A stretch of DNA of 64,000 nt. Source: JASJAR01 sp039198225. GTDB taxonomy: Bacteria > Pseudomonadota > Alphaproteobacteria > Rhodobacterales > Rhodobacteraceae. Under the pieces are notes generated by a model. It had not been told where the DNA came from. It saw nothing but the letters and a program-made list of their open reading frames with translations, and did no database searches. Position 1 is the stretch's first letter. Every line of letters starts with the position of its first letter. Shown piece by piece: positions 8,732 to 16,738 of the stretch. The translations under genes were made by a program, and so were the position numbers. Location: positions 1 through 64,000 of the forward strand of contig JBCCTQ010000009.1 of assembly GCA_039198225.1 (NCBI GenBank), read 5' to 3'.

Positions 8732-8923
8732 TCAGGCACCCGACCCCGCGATGGAGACGTAAAGGATCAGCGCGATCAGTACGAAATAGGCCACCCTTTG
8801 CATCGGCGATACCCCCTCATCGAGCCCAGGCCCCCCGGTGGCGCGGCGCATGGCTCCGAAGACGACCGCGGCCAGACCGACAAGGGCGGCGACCAAAAGG
8901 ATCGCGAGGGCAAGGCGTTGCAT
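8732..8923 (-). CDS. Small two-helix membrane protein
   Basis: This 63-aa protein has two predicted membrane helices (LALAILLVAALVGLAAVVFG and VAYFVLIALILYVSIAG) joined by a glycine-rich loop. It is the first gene of the XpaC-TelA unit and ends one base before the xpaC ATG, so it is likely coupled to xpaC. I do not recognise the family. It could be a membrane partner of XpaC. Confidence 0.65.
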   Translation of the reverse strand: MQRLALAILLVAALVGLAAVVFGAMRRATGGPGLDEGVSPMQRVAYFVLIALILYVSIAGSGA

Positions 8924-8933
8924 GGGGCCGAGG

Positions 8934-8965
8934 GTTCCCTGTTCTTGGCGTTAACATAAGGGAAC
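8934..8965. promoter_or_regulatory. 7-bp perfect inverted repeat upstream of the XpaC-TelA unit
   Basis: GTTCCCT (8934-8940) and AGGGAAC (8959-8965) are perfectly complementary around 18 bases. The element sits 11-42 bases upstream of the ATG of the 63-aa membrane protein gene and no T run follows, so an operator or leader structure is more likely than a terminator. The regulator is unknown. Confidence 0.35.
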
Positions 8966-9008
8966 GGGCCGGGGCTTTAAAGCACTTCGGCGGATTGGGT
9001 GCCTGTGG

Positions 9009-9659
9009 TTAGATCTTGCCCGGTCGGCGCAAGGGGACGGTCTCGGGCTGGCTGAGATCGGGCAAACGTTGAAGAACATGGGTGAGGACCACGCGGGTGA
9101 CGGGGGCGAGATCGAGCGTTGGAAGCTCAGCCACCGGAACCCAGCGAAGTTCGGTCAGTTCCCCCGAAGCGCCGCTGAAATCGTCGATATCGCCCCAAAG
9201 ACCTTTCGCATCGGCGATGAAAAATCGCGCGTCATATCGCCTGACTTGGCCTGGCGGAGTGATGGCACGGAAGATAAGCGCAAGCCCCTCGGCCCGGGGC
9301 AGCGCCCCTTTGGCCGCAAAACCTTCCCAGCCTGGGGGCACCGGCGCCATCTCTCCGGCCGCGCCGTAGACCAGACCGGTCTCTTCCCAGAGCTCTCGGA
9401 TCGCGGCGGCGGGATAGGCGCTGGCGGGGGCCGCGCCGTCGCTAAGGTGGTCCGCAAGTGCGGGCGGAAGGCCGCCCGAAAGGGCCACATCGGCGTCCTC
9501 GGCATCGACCGCACCGCCCGGAAACACCATGACGCCGGCCATGAAAACCGCATTCCGTTGCCGCCGCCCGAGAAGGATCCGGGGCCCATCCAGAGGATCG
9601 CGGACCAGGATCAAAGTCGCCGCGTCCTGGACCTCGACCTCAGGCGCGGGCGAAACCAT
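9009..9659 (-). CDS. NUDIX hydrolase with a split Nudix box
   Basis: The 216-aa protein has the Nudix elements GGAVD (near residue 48) and AAIRELWEETGLVYG (near residue 85), where REL-x-EE-x-G carries the metal-binding glutamates. Between the two parts lies an insertion of about 40 residues, as in the NUDT7/8/19-type enzymes that act on CoA or acyl-CoA. A nucleoside-diphosphate-linked substrate is certain at family level only. The first 20 bases overlap the 3' end of the DUF983 gene, so the two are likely coupled. Confidence 0.82.
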   Translation of the reverse strand: MVSPAPEVEVQDAATLILVRDPLDGPRILLGRRQRNAVFMAGVMVFPGGAVDAEDADVALSGGLPPALADHLSDGAAPASAYPAAAIRELWEETGLVYGAAGEMAPVPPGWEGFAAKGALPRAEGLALIFRAITPPGQVRRYDARFFIADAKGLWGDIDDFSGASGELTELRWVPVAELPTLDLAPVTRVVLTHVLQRLPDLSQPETVPLRRPGKI

Positions 9660-10044
9660 AGAGCCGTTTCGCCCATTGGAAGGCGACCACGACCCCCTTC
9701 ATACGCGGTAAGAGATAGAGCGACATCGCCACCGCACCGGTTACGAAGACCGACGCAAAAACCAAAGGTTCGGGGCGGAATTCGGCAAAAACCCAGACCA
9801 TGGCCGGCCCCAGTGCATGGCCGACGATCAGAATTGTGAGATAGGCTGGACCGTCATCGGCCTTGTGCCCGCCGAGCCTCTCGCCGCAGACCGCGCAGGT
9901 CGGGCGCACCTTGAGATAGCCCTGCATCATCGGGCCTTTGCCACAGCACGGGCATCTCCGACGCCATCCGCGCAAAAGCGCGGGGCGCAGCGGGCGCGTC
10001 TCGGGCGCCGCGGCCGGTTCGGGCCGGGTTGGAATGTCGGACAT
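9640..10044 (-). CDS. DUF983 family small membrane protein
   Basis: The 134-aa protein opens with a zinc-ribbon-like CPCCGKG...CAVCGERLGGHKADDGPAY region (residues about 31-70), followed by two hydrophobic helices (LTILIVGHALGPAMVWVF and LVFASVFVTGAVAMSLYLL). This is the DUF983 pattern, a conserved alphaproteobacterial family of unknown function. It overlaps the downstream NUDIX gene by 20 bases. The cysteine pairs suggest a bound metal, not demonstrated. Confidence 0.82.
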   Translation of the reverse strand: MSDIPTRPEPAAAPETRPLRPALLRGWRRRCPCCGKGPMMQGYLKVRPTCAVCGERLGGHKADDGPAYLTILIVGHALGPAMVWVFAEFRPEPLVFASVFVTGAVAMSLYLLPRMKGVVVAFQWAKRLYGFARA

Positions 10045-10223
10045 GGGTCCACTCGCTCAGAGTGTCCCGTCATATAATCCCGCAGGACACCCGTTACGAT
10101 CCGACGGAAGGTCCTTGCGTCCCGATGTCGCGAGAAACTTTTTTCGACGGAAACGCCGCCCTGCCCCGTTGGATGGATAGACCGGCGGTGATGGGCACCC
10201 CGGCGAAACCGAGAGTAAAAACA

Positions 10224-10709
10224 ATGAAACGCACGATGATTGGGCTTTCCGCCCTTTTGGTTGGGGCCATCGCAGTCACCTCTGTCCATGCTGAAGGCCG
10301 TCGCGGCTTTGGCTTGAACGACGTAGATTTCTCCACGCTGGACGCCACCGGAGACGGGATCCTCACCGCCGAAGACATGGCCGCGCGGGCCACGGAGCGG
10401 TTTGAGAGCTTTGACGCGGACGGCAACGGCGAAGTGACCGAAGCCGAATTTCTCGCCCGGGCCTCCGCAAACGCCCAAGAACGGGCCACAGAGCTTTTCG
10501 ACCGGCTCGACGCCGACGGCGACGGGGTCCTTTCCCGCGATGCCATCGAAGCCCAGCGCGGCGGTGACCGCCGGGTGCGCGGTTTTGAACGGATGATCGA
10601 ACGGTTCGACGAGGACGGCGATGGCGGCCTCAGCGAAGCCGAGTTTGAAACGGCCCGCGAGACGATCTCGGAACGGCGCGGTGGCCGTGACGGGCCGCGT
10701 CGGAACTGA
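10224..10709 (+). CDS. Secreted EF-hand calcium-binding protein
   Basis: From the ATG at 10224 the product is 161 aa with a Sec signal peptide (cut near residue 23, after SVHA). Four EF-hand-like loops follow: DATGDGILTAED, DADGNGEVTEAE, DADGDGVLSRDA and DEDGDGGLSEAE. The acidic residues at loop positions 1, 3, 5 and 12 are largely in place. A longer frame starts at 10029 but lacks a signal sequence in the right place. It precedes an ECF sigma factor gene by about 130 bases and may be a periplasmic metal-binding member of the same response. The true ligand could be calcium or another divalent metal. Confidence 0.82.
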   Translation: MKRTMIGLSALLVGAIAVTSVHAEGRRGFGLNDVDFSTLDATGDGILTAEDMAARATERFESFDADGNGEVTEAEFLARASANAQERATELFDRLDADGDGVLSRDAIEAQRGGDRRVRGFERMIERFDEDGDGGLSEAEFETARETISERRGGRDGPRRN

Positions 10710-10838
10710 GGCGGGCCCGGGAGGCGCGTGTGGGTTGGCCGTTGGCCAGTCCCGCGCCTCCCAAACCGTCGGTTCGGGCCGGTTTGCCAGAAGAGACGGG
10801 GTCGGGCATGGTGAGGCGAGGCTTGATCAGAACGAGTG

Positions 10839-11405
10839 ATGGAACAGCCGAGCGACGAGGCGCTGCTGATCGCCTATGCCAATGGCGATCGACAGGCGGC
10901 CGGGGATCTGACGCGGCGGCTCTTGCCGCGCGTGCTGGGCCAGGCGGCGCGGATGATCGGCGACCGGGCCGAGGCCGAAGACGTGGCCCAAGAGGCCATG
11001 ATGCGGCTTTGGCGGATCGCGCCGGATTGGCGCCGAGGCGAGGCCCAGGTCACCACTTGGCTTTATCGGGTCACGGCCAATCTCTGCACCGATCGGTTGC
11101 GAAAATCTGGTCGACACATGCCCCTCGATGCGGTGCCCGACCCACCCGACCCCTCGCCGGGTCCGGTGGCGGCGATGGCGGCCGATGCCAGGGCCGAAGC
11201 GCTCGAAGCGGCGTTAATGGAACTCCCCGACCGGCAACGCCAAGCGGTGATCCTGCGCCATATCGACGGCCTATCGAACCCCGAAATCGCCCGGATCATG
11301 GACATAGGTGTCGAGGCGGTGGAAAGTCTGACCGCCCGAGGGAAACGGAAATTGGCAGCGCTCCTGCTGCCCCAAAAGAGTGAGTTGGGATTGAGCGATG
11401 GCTGA
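10839..11405 (+). CDS. ECF-type RNA polymerase sigma factor
   Basis: The 188-aa protein has sigma region 2 (RAEAEDVAQEAMMRLWRIAPDW, near residues 45-66, then TWLYRVTANLCTDRLR) and region 4 (LPDRQRQAVILRHIDGLSNPEIARIMDIGVEAVESL, near 130-165). There is no region 3, as usual for ECF factors. A GTG three bases upstream is an alternative start. The stop overlaps the next gene by eight bases, typical of a sigma factor coupled to its anti-sigma. The downstream periplasmic-sensor-like gene suggests a CnrH-type metal or envelope response. Confidence 0.9.
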   Translation: MEQPSDEALLIAYANGDRQAAGDLTRRLLPRVLGQAARMIGDRAEAEDVAQEAMMRLWRIAPDWRRGEAQVTTWLYRVTANLCTDRLRKSGRHMPLDAVPDPPDPSPGPVAAMAADARAEALEAALMELPDRQRQAVILRHIDGLSNPEIARIMDIGVEAVESLTARGKRKLAALLLPQKSELGLSDG

Positions 11406-11775
11406 GCACGAAAAAAACCAGCCGGTCTCCGATGAGGCGGGGCTTGACGCGTTCTTCGCGGCCGCGAGGGACCGGTCCCCGCGCCCGAGCGAAGACCTGA
11501 TGGCCCGCGTCCTGGCCGATGCGTCCGACGCACAACCCGAGCCCCAGCCCGTAGCGGCGGCGCGCCCCTCAAAAACGTCCTGGCACCCACGCTGGATCAC
11601 TGGGATCGGTGGCTGGCCTGGCGTGGCGGGCCTGGCCACGGTCACGATGGCAGGCCTATGGATCGGGGTCGCTCTTCCTGAAACTGTCGGCGATCTGGCA
11701 TTCGGTCTGACCGGCGATGGTTACGATTTTTCCGGCCTCAGCGCTGGCTTTGAGACGGAGGCGACCGATGGTTGA
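11398..11775 (+). CDS. Single-pass membrane protein, putative anti-sigma factor
   Basis: The 125-aa product has an N-terminal cytoplasmic part (about 60 residues, with DAFFAAARDRSPRPSEDLMARVLADA), one hydrophobic helix (WPGVAGLATVTMAGLWIGVAL) and a short acidic C-terminus. Size, topology and the eight-base overlap with the ECF sigma gene point to an anti-sigma factor, but no zinc-binding HxxxCxxC motif is present, so this is inference from context. It overlaps the next gene by eight bases as well. Confidence 0.6.
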   Translation: MAEHEKNQPVSDEAGLDAFFAAARDRSPRPSEDLMARVLADASDAQPEPQPVAAARPSKTSWHPRWITGIGGWPGVAGLATVTMAGLWIGVALPETVGDLAFGLTGDGYDFSGLSAGFETEATDG

Positions 11776-12274
11776 CGCGCCCGAGCCCCCGGCCCCACCG
11801 CCCCAGCCGCCGCAGACGCGGAGCCCGGTTTGGATGCGGCTTCTGTTGGTGGCCTCCCTCGGCGTTAATCTCTTGATTGTCGGGATGGTGGCCGGTGCAG
11901 TTTTTTCCGGCGGCGGCCAGGGGCCTGGGCGCGACGCCGCGCGCGACTTTGGCAACTCGCCGTTCTTCCGCGCCCTCGGACCGGACGAAAGGCGGCAAAT
12001 GCTCGGCGATTTTCGCAGCGAGCGGCGGAGCTTCAGGGAAGGCCGGAAGGACATCGGGAACCGGTTTGAGGCTCTGTTGAACGCCATCCGGGCCGATGAA
12101 TTCGACGCCGAAACGGTGACGACGCTCCTCGATGATCAGCGCGAGGCGCTTCTGAACCTCCAAGGGGTGGGCGAGCGGCTTTTGATCAAGCTTGTGTCTG
12201 AGATGAGCGTCGAAGAGAGGCGAGCCTATGCCGACCGGGTCGGAGAAATGGTCAAGCGGCGGCAGCGACGGTGA
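11768..12274 (+). CDS. Periplasmic heavy-metal-sensor-like protein (CnrX/ZraP type)
   Basis: The ATG at 11768 gives 168 aa: a proline-rich N-terminus, one membrane helix (LLLVASLGVNLLIVGMVAGAVF, near residues 26-47), then a helical-hairpin periplasmic domain with the pattern FFRALGPDERRQMLGDFRSERRSF...ALLNAIRADEFD...LLDDQREALLNLQ. This resembles the LTXXQ/CnrX/ZraP-like sensor domains. Few obvious histidine or cysteine ligands are present, so metal binding is doubtful, and the protein may sense envelope stress instead. Together with the sigma and membrane genes it recalls the CnrYXH arrangement. Its 3' end overlaps the convergent cyclase gene by 23 bases. Confidence 0.68.
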   Translation: MVDAPEPPAPPPQPPQTRSPVWMRLLLVASLGVNLLIVGMVAGAVFSGGGQGPGRDAARDFGNSPFFRALGPDERRQMLGDFRSERRSFREGRKDIGNRFEALLNAIRADEFDAETVTTLLDDQREALLNLQGVGERLLIKLVSEMSVEERRAYADRVGEMVKRRQRR

Positions 12275-13631
12275 ATTGATTGCGCCCGGCGGCCTTAGCG
12301 TCATAGAGCGCCGTATCGGCCCGGTGGATCAAAGCCTCGATCGTCTCGTTCCCGTCCAACCCGGGCGATGTGGCCGCAACGCCGATGCTCATCGTCACCG
12401 AGAGGCTCTTTAGCCCGTCATCGATGGTGATGGGTCGCGCGGCGATCATTTTGCAAATGCGCGCCGCCGCAGGCCCGGCCCGGCGCACATCCGTGTCGGC
12501 CATCACGATCAGGAATTCCTCCCCGCCGATCCGCGACAGCACATCCGCCCCCCGGAGATTGGCGCGGAGCCGGGCCGCCACATCGACGAGCACCGTATCG
12601 CCAGCCGCGTGACCGTAGGTGTCGTTGACCCGTTTGAAATGGTCGAGATCGGCGATCAGGACCGATACCGGGCGCCCCGCCGATTGGGCTTCGGCCAGGA
12701 TCCGGGAGGCGTGCTTCATTGCATAGCGGCGATTATAGAGCCCGGTCAGGGGATCGGTCGCCGCCAGGCGCATCCCGTCTTCGACCGCCGCGCTCAGCAT
12801 ATCGGCTTCGTGCTTTCGCCGGATCTGGGCTTTCACCCGAAGGGCCAATTCAGCCGGTTTGAAATCACTGGGCACCACGTCTCCCGCACCGAGATCAAGG
12901 GCCTTGGCGGCCGCTTCGGCATCACCCGGTTGGATCACAGCCAAAACCGATGCCCGCCGGGTTTCGGCCTGGGCCCTCAGATCGGCCAGGAGCCTCAGCC
13001 CCTGGTCTGTCCGGTCGGCGGAAATGTCGATCACGTAGACATCTGCGGCGGTTTCTTGGCCGGCGGTCGAGAGGGCCGCATGTTCACCGAGGACGTCGAT
13101 CCGGTCGCGGAGCGTTGTCACAAGGGCGTCGCGCCACCCATGGGCCTGGGTTTTCGAGCGCGCCACAAGGGCGATGCGGCCCGGCCGCTCAAACTCCTCT
13201 CCGGCCTCGCAAAAGCCGAACTCCTCTGCCGTTGACCGGCGCCGAAAGAGCTCGTGCTGGGCATCCCGGGCGCGCAGAAGGCTCCTGATCCGCGCGATAC
13301 AGACCGCATCACTCAAGGGCGTTCCGAGAAGCTCGTCCGCACCGGCCGCGAGGGCGGCAAGGCGCGTTTCCGGACCCGCTTCAGGCCCCGCGATCACCAC
13401 CGCCACATTGGCGGTCGCGGCCCCCTCTTTGAGAGACTTGCAGAGTTTCAGCATCGGCTGGAGGTCCCGATGGGCGAGAATGATGAGGTCAGGCCGGGCC
13501 TCCGACACCGCCTTTGCTAAGGCCTTAGGTCCATCGATCAAAGTGACGCGGTAATGGGCCGCCGACAGACGGGCCCGCCAGGCGATGCGGCCCATCGCCG
13601 TCTCGTCTACGATCAGGATCCGCGCCGCCAT
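12252..13631 (-). CDS. PleD-like diguanylate cyclase with a degenerate first receiver domain
   Basis: The 459-aa protein has the PleD layout: receiver (about 1-125), receiver-like adaptor (about 150-275) and GGDEF (about 295-455). The cyclase site is GGEEF, and the inhibitory c-di-GMP site RGAD stands five residues before it, so synthesis of c-di-GMP with product feedback is expected. The start at 13631 matches the PleD N-terminus; 13646 would add five residues. In the first receiver the phospho-acceptor position (Asp53 in PleD) is Ala53, and the conserved lysine is threonine (GTP in place of TKP). Classical phosphorylation of that domain is therefore unlikely. Confidence 0.88.
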   Translation of the reverse strand: MAARILIVDETAMGRIAWRARLSAAHYRVTLIDGPKALAKAVSEARPDLIILAHRDLQPMLKLCKSLKEGAATANVAVVIAGPEAGPETRLAALAAGADELLGTPLSDAVCIARIRSLLRARDAQHELFRRRSTAEEFGFCEAGEEFERPGRIALVARSKTQAHGWRDALVTTLRDRIDVLGEHAALSTAGQETAADVYVIDISADRTDQGLRLLADLRAQAETRRASVLAVIQPGDAEAAAKALDLGAGDVVPSDFKPAELALRVKAQIRRKHEADMLSAAVEDGMRLAATDPLTGLYNRRYAMKHASRILAEAQSAGRPVSVLIADLDHFKRVNDTYGHAAGDTVLVDVAARLRANLRGADVLSRIGGEEFLIVMADTDVRRAGPAAARICKMIAARPITIDDGLKSLSVTMSIGVAATSPGLDGNETIEALIHRADTALYDAKAAGRNQFTVAAAA

Positions 13632-13733
13632 TCTTCCGATCTCCATTCGCTTAAAATTCCAACTACCGCGTTTAGTTTTCGAGGATATTTGTTAAGAATG
13701 GGTTTCCCAATTGTGGCGGAGATATGGCCGATC

Positions 13734-14012
13734 ATGCAGCGCGAAACGGCGGAGATTCTGGCCCTGTCGGCCTTGGAATGGCTGGCCGGCCAAGACGAAT
13801 TATTGTCGGTTTTTCAAGGCGCGACCGGGATCACCGCCAATGATCTGAGGTCGCGAGCCGCCGATGGGGAGGTCCTCGCGGCGGTGCTCGACTTTCTCCT
13901 TCTGGACGACAAATGGGTTACCGACTTCGCAATAAATTCGGGCCAAGATCCCGAGGCGGTCTATCCGGCCCGCCAGGCGCTCCCGGGCGGTGATCTGCCC
14001 CATTGGACATGA
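13734..14012 (+). CDS. DUF3572 family protein
   Basis: The 92-aa product matches the small, mostly helical DUF3572 family of alphaproteobacteria. It shows LALSALEWLAGQDELLSVF near the N-terminus, VLDFLLLDDKWVTDF in the middle, and ends with the typical LPGGDLPHWT. Function is unknown. Starts at 13698 and further upstream are open, but the family begins near the MQRETAEIL used here. It is divergent from the cyclase gene. Confidence 0.8.
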   Translation: MQRETAEILALSALEWLAGQDELLSVFQGATGITANDLRSRAADGEVLAAVLDFLLLDDKWVTDFAINSGQDPEAVYPARQALPGGDLPHWT

Positions 14013-14118
14013 GAAATGTCGCGGCCGGATCGCGCGGACCGGGCGCCGCGAAAGGGCGGCAACCTCCGCTCGGACGTCGTGATCTTTGGCTACTTGGTGT
14101 CGATTTATCCTTCAGAAG

Positions 14119-14805
14119 ATGCAACTTGGCAGAGTTTATTCATGTCTTTTGTCGCGGCCGCTGTGGCGCCTTTGGACGGATGCGGGGGCTCGGGTGAAAC
14201 CGCCGCGCTCCTATGCCCAATTGGAGGCGTTCGGGCGGATCCGCCTGTCGCGCTATTTCTATGTGAGGAATTTCCTCTACTCGGAAATCGCGAACGTTTA
14301 CGGGCTCTCGAACCTCCCCGACGACCCGGATCTTTTCCTGTCAGCTGGCCAAAGCCTGGCACGCAACCTCCTCGATCCCCTGGTCGAAACCTTTGGGCCG
14401 ATTGAGATCCGCTCGGCCCACCGGGCGCCTCAGGTCAATGCTCTGGGCAATGCGCGGGGCCATTCCTGTTCGACGAATGAGCGCACGGCGGCCAACCATA
14501 TCTGGGATAAGCGCGATGAGGCGGGGCGGATGGGCGCTTGTGCCAGCGTCGTGATCCCTTGGTTCGCGGACCGCTATAATGACAGGCGCGATTGGCGCGA
14601 CCTCGCCTTTTGGCTGAAGGCCCATCTTCGGTTCCACGAGGTCTATTTCTTCCCGATCAACGCCGCTTTCAATCTGACCTGGCGGGAGGCGCCGGAGGGC
14701 CGGGTGCTGTCTTACATCGCGCCCAAAGGCCATCTGGCCGAGGAAGAAGACCCCGCCCGCCGCTGGCGGGATTTCCCAGCCTTCCGGGGCCTCGACCTGC
14801 CCTAA
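14119..14805 (+). CDS. Uncharacterised protein resembling M15/DUF882-type peptidases
   Basis: The protein (about 228 aa from 14119; 14086 and a GTG at 14194 are other possible starts) contains GPIEIRSAHRAPQVNALGN near the middle. This resembles the SGYRSPxxN motif of the M15 D,D-carboxypeptidase fold, and NHIWDKRDEAGRMGACASVVIP follows where that family has SQHxxGxAxD. The later zinc-ligand WxH motif is not evident (FHEVYFF stands there), so activity is doubtful. There is no signal peptide. Conservation begins clearly at RSYAQLEAFGRIRLSRYF. It is convergent with a DegT aminotransferase gene. Function is unknown. Confidence 0.55.
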   Translation: MQLGRVYSCLLSRPLWRLWTDAGARVKPPRSYAQLEAFGRIRLSRYFYVRNFLYSEIANVYGLSNLPDDPDLFLSAGQSLARNLLDPLVETFGPIEIRSAHRAPQVNALGNARGHSCSTNERTAANHIWDKRDEAGRMGACASVVIPWFADRYNDRRDWRDLAFWLKAHLRFHEVYFFPINAAFNLTWREAPEGRVLSYIAPKGHLAEEEDPARRWRDFPAFRGLDLP

Positions 14806-14875
14806 AGGGTCGGAATTTGAGTATTTTAGCCAGGATGAAGGGGCTTTTTTGAGAGGGCCTTTTCCGGTGTGAGGC

Positions 14876-16063
14876 TCACGCGACCCGCCGTGTGGCGGAC
14901 ATGGCCGCATCGGCCGCAGCCAAGAGAATGGACGCGATCCGCTCGCAATCTTCGACGCTGAGCCGAGCCGGGAGGCGCACATCGGCCGCCTTCATCAGCA
15001 TTGCCCGGGTTTGGGGCAGGTCCGGGACATCCCCCAAGAACTGCCAGTTCCAAAAGGCCCGCGCATTGTCCGCACTTGCACCGAAAATTTGGAGCCCAAC
15101 CCCTCCGGATTTGGCCTCAGACACAAAGCGCGCGACGTCGTCGGAGCCCATTCCCAACAAATTGAACTGGATCGAGTCGGGTGCGCGCTCTTCCTTGGCC
15201 AGGGCGTTTGGCACGTCGAACCATGGCGAGGCAATGAGGCGGGCCGCCACCAGGTCATGATTTCGCCGCCCGTGCCGGACACGGCGGGGGATCTCGGCGA
15301 GCTGGGCCCGGATGACCGCCGCCGAGAGGTTGGAAAGACGGGTGTTATACAGCGGGAGCTGGTTCTGCCAACGCGCGAACGGGGCCTGGAGCACGGGGTG
15401 CTTTTTCCAATTATGCTCATAGGCACCCGACATGATGACCGCGCGGGCCACAAGATCTTCGTCATCGGTGACGAGAATCCCGCCTTCGCCGGCATTGAGG
15501 AGCTTATAGGATTGGAAGGAAAAGCACCCGACCCGGCCGAGCGTGCCAATATTGTCCCCGCCCCAGGTCGTACCAAGGGAATGGGCCGCGTCTTCGATGA
15601 CCGGAAGATCTCTTGCCTCGGCGAGGGTGAGGATTTTGTCCATATCTGACGTATGGCCCCGCATATGGCTGATGAGGATCGCATCGACCTCGTCGAGCTT
15701 GGCTTCGAAATCGGCCATGTCGATCCGGTAATTCTCACCGCATTCCACTAGGACGGGCCGGCATTCGGCATGGACCACCGCCGAAGGCACGGCCGCGAAG
15801 GTAAAAGCAGGGATGGCGACCTTCGATCCGGGTGCGAGACCTAGCGCTTTCATCGAGAGAAAGAGCGCCGCTGAGCAGGACGCCACCGCCAATGCATAAG
15901 TCGCGCCCGTCATCGCCGCGAATTCCTGTTCCAAAAGGGCCACCGGGGCATGGTCGGGCGCGGTGTAGCGGAAAAGATCGCCGGACTTTAGAAGTCGTTC
16001 GATTTCTTCCCGTGCGGCGGCGGGGATGGGTTCGGCGGCATGGGTGTCGATAGGGCTGCTCAT
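14876..16063 (-). CDS. DegT/DnrJ/EryC1/StrS-family PLP aminotransferase
   Basis: The 395-aa protein is a fold-type I aminotransferase of the kind that aminates keto-sugars. Visible features are the N-terminal RYTAPDHAPVALLEQEFAAMTGATYA segment, the DAAHSLGTTWGG cofactor region (Asp near 173) and CFSFQSYKLLNAGEGG with the Schiff-base lysine. No other sugar-nucleotide gene is nearby, so the substrate cannot be inferred. The frame is open to 16186, but the ATG at 16063 fits the family. A role in polysaccharide or antibiotic-like sugar synthesis is family knowledge only. Confidence 0.82.
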   Translation of the reverse strand: MSSPIDTHAAEPIPAAAREEIERLLKSGDLFRYTAPDHAPVALLEQEFAAMTGATYALAVASCSAALFLSMKALGLAPGSKVAIPAFTFAAVPSAVVHAECRPVLVECGENYRIDMADFEAKLDEVDAILISHMRGHTSDMDKILTLAEARDLPVIEDAAHSLGTTWGGDNIGTLGRVGCFSFQSYKLLNAGEGGILVTDDEDLVARAVIMSGAYEHNWKKHPVLQAPFARWQNQLPLYNTRLSNLSAAVIRAQLAEIPRRVRHGRRNHDLVAARLIASPWFDVPNALAKEERAPDSIQFNLLGMGSDDVARFVSEAKSGGVGLQIFGASADNARAFWNWQFLGDVPDLPQTRAMLMKAADVRLPARLSVEDCERIASILLAAADAAMSATRRVA

Positions 16064-16198
16064 TTTCGGATATCCCGAATGTTGTTTTCGGAATTGCCGT
16101 AACACAGCCGCCGAGGCGGACCTAGGACAATGTTGGGCGAGGCTGAACAAAGGATTGCTGTTGGCGTTGATTTGCCGCTTGGGCATGCGCGTTCCGCC

Positions 16199-16654
16199 TT
16201 AGGCGCGTCTCCTTTGAAAAAAGGCACGCATGACCTTGGCCGCCTCTTCCTCCCCGATACCGCCATAGATTTCAGGGCGATGGTGCGCTTGGGGGCGGTC
16301 AAAGACGCGCGCGCCATGGGCCACGCCGCCCGATTTTGGGTCAGCGGCCCCATAGTAAAGCCGCGCGATCCGGGCCGCGGCGATGGCCCCGGCGCACATG
16401 GCGCAAGGTTCAAGCGAGACATAAAGATCAGCGCCTTCGAGCCTTTGGGACCCGTCGGCCGCGGCGGCGGCCCGGATGGCGAGGATCTCGGCATGGGCGG
16501 TGGGGTCCGAGAGCTCCCGGGTGCGGTTCCCGGCCCGCGCAAGGAGCGCGCCCTTCCGAACGATCACCGCGCCCACGGGCACTTCCCCCCGCGCCGCCGC
16601 TGCCCGCGCCTCCTCCAAGGCAAGTCCCATAAAAGACTGGAACGGCTCAGCCAT
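16199..16654 (-). CDS. tadA: tRNA-specific adenosine deaminase TadA
   Basis: The 151-aa zinc deaminase has HAE at residues 54-56 (zinc ligand His and catalytic Glu) and PCAMC with cysteines 84 and 87 as the other ligands. TadA converts adenosine 34 of tRNA-Arg(ACG) to inosine. The frame is open to 16747, but the ATG at 16654 gives the standard TadA N-terminus (FMGLALEEARAAAARGEVPVGAVIV). It is divergent from the pseudouridine synthase gene by 84 bases, a common alphaproteobacterial pairing. Confidence 0.92.
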   Translation of the reverse strand: MAEPFQSFMGLALEEARAAAARGEVPVGAVIVRKGALLARAGNRTRELSDPTAHAEILAIRAAAAADGSQRLEGADLYVSLEPCAMCAGAIAAARIARLYYGAADPKSGGVAHGARVFDRPQAHHRPEIYGGIGEEEAAKVMRAFFQRRRA

Positions 16655-16738
16655 CCTGCCCCGCAACCCTCCGTGCCATTGCCTTCTCCCTTCGGTTCGG
16701 ACCTTTCCATAGCCCGGCCCGCCCGCTAGGCACCAGCC

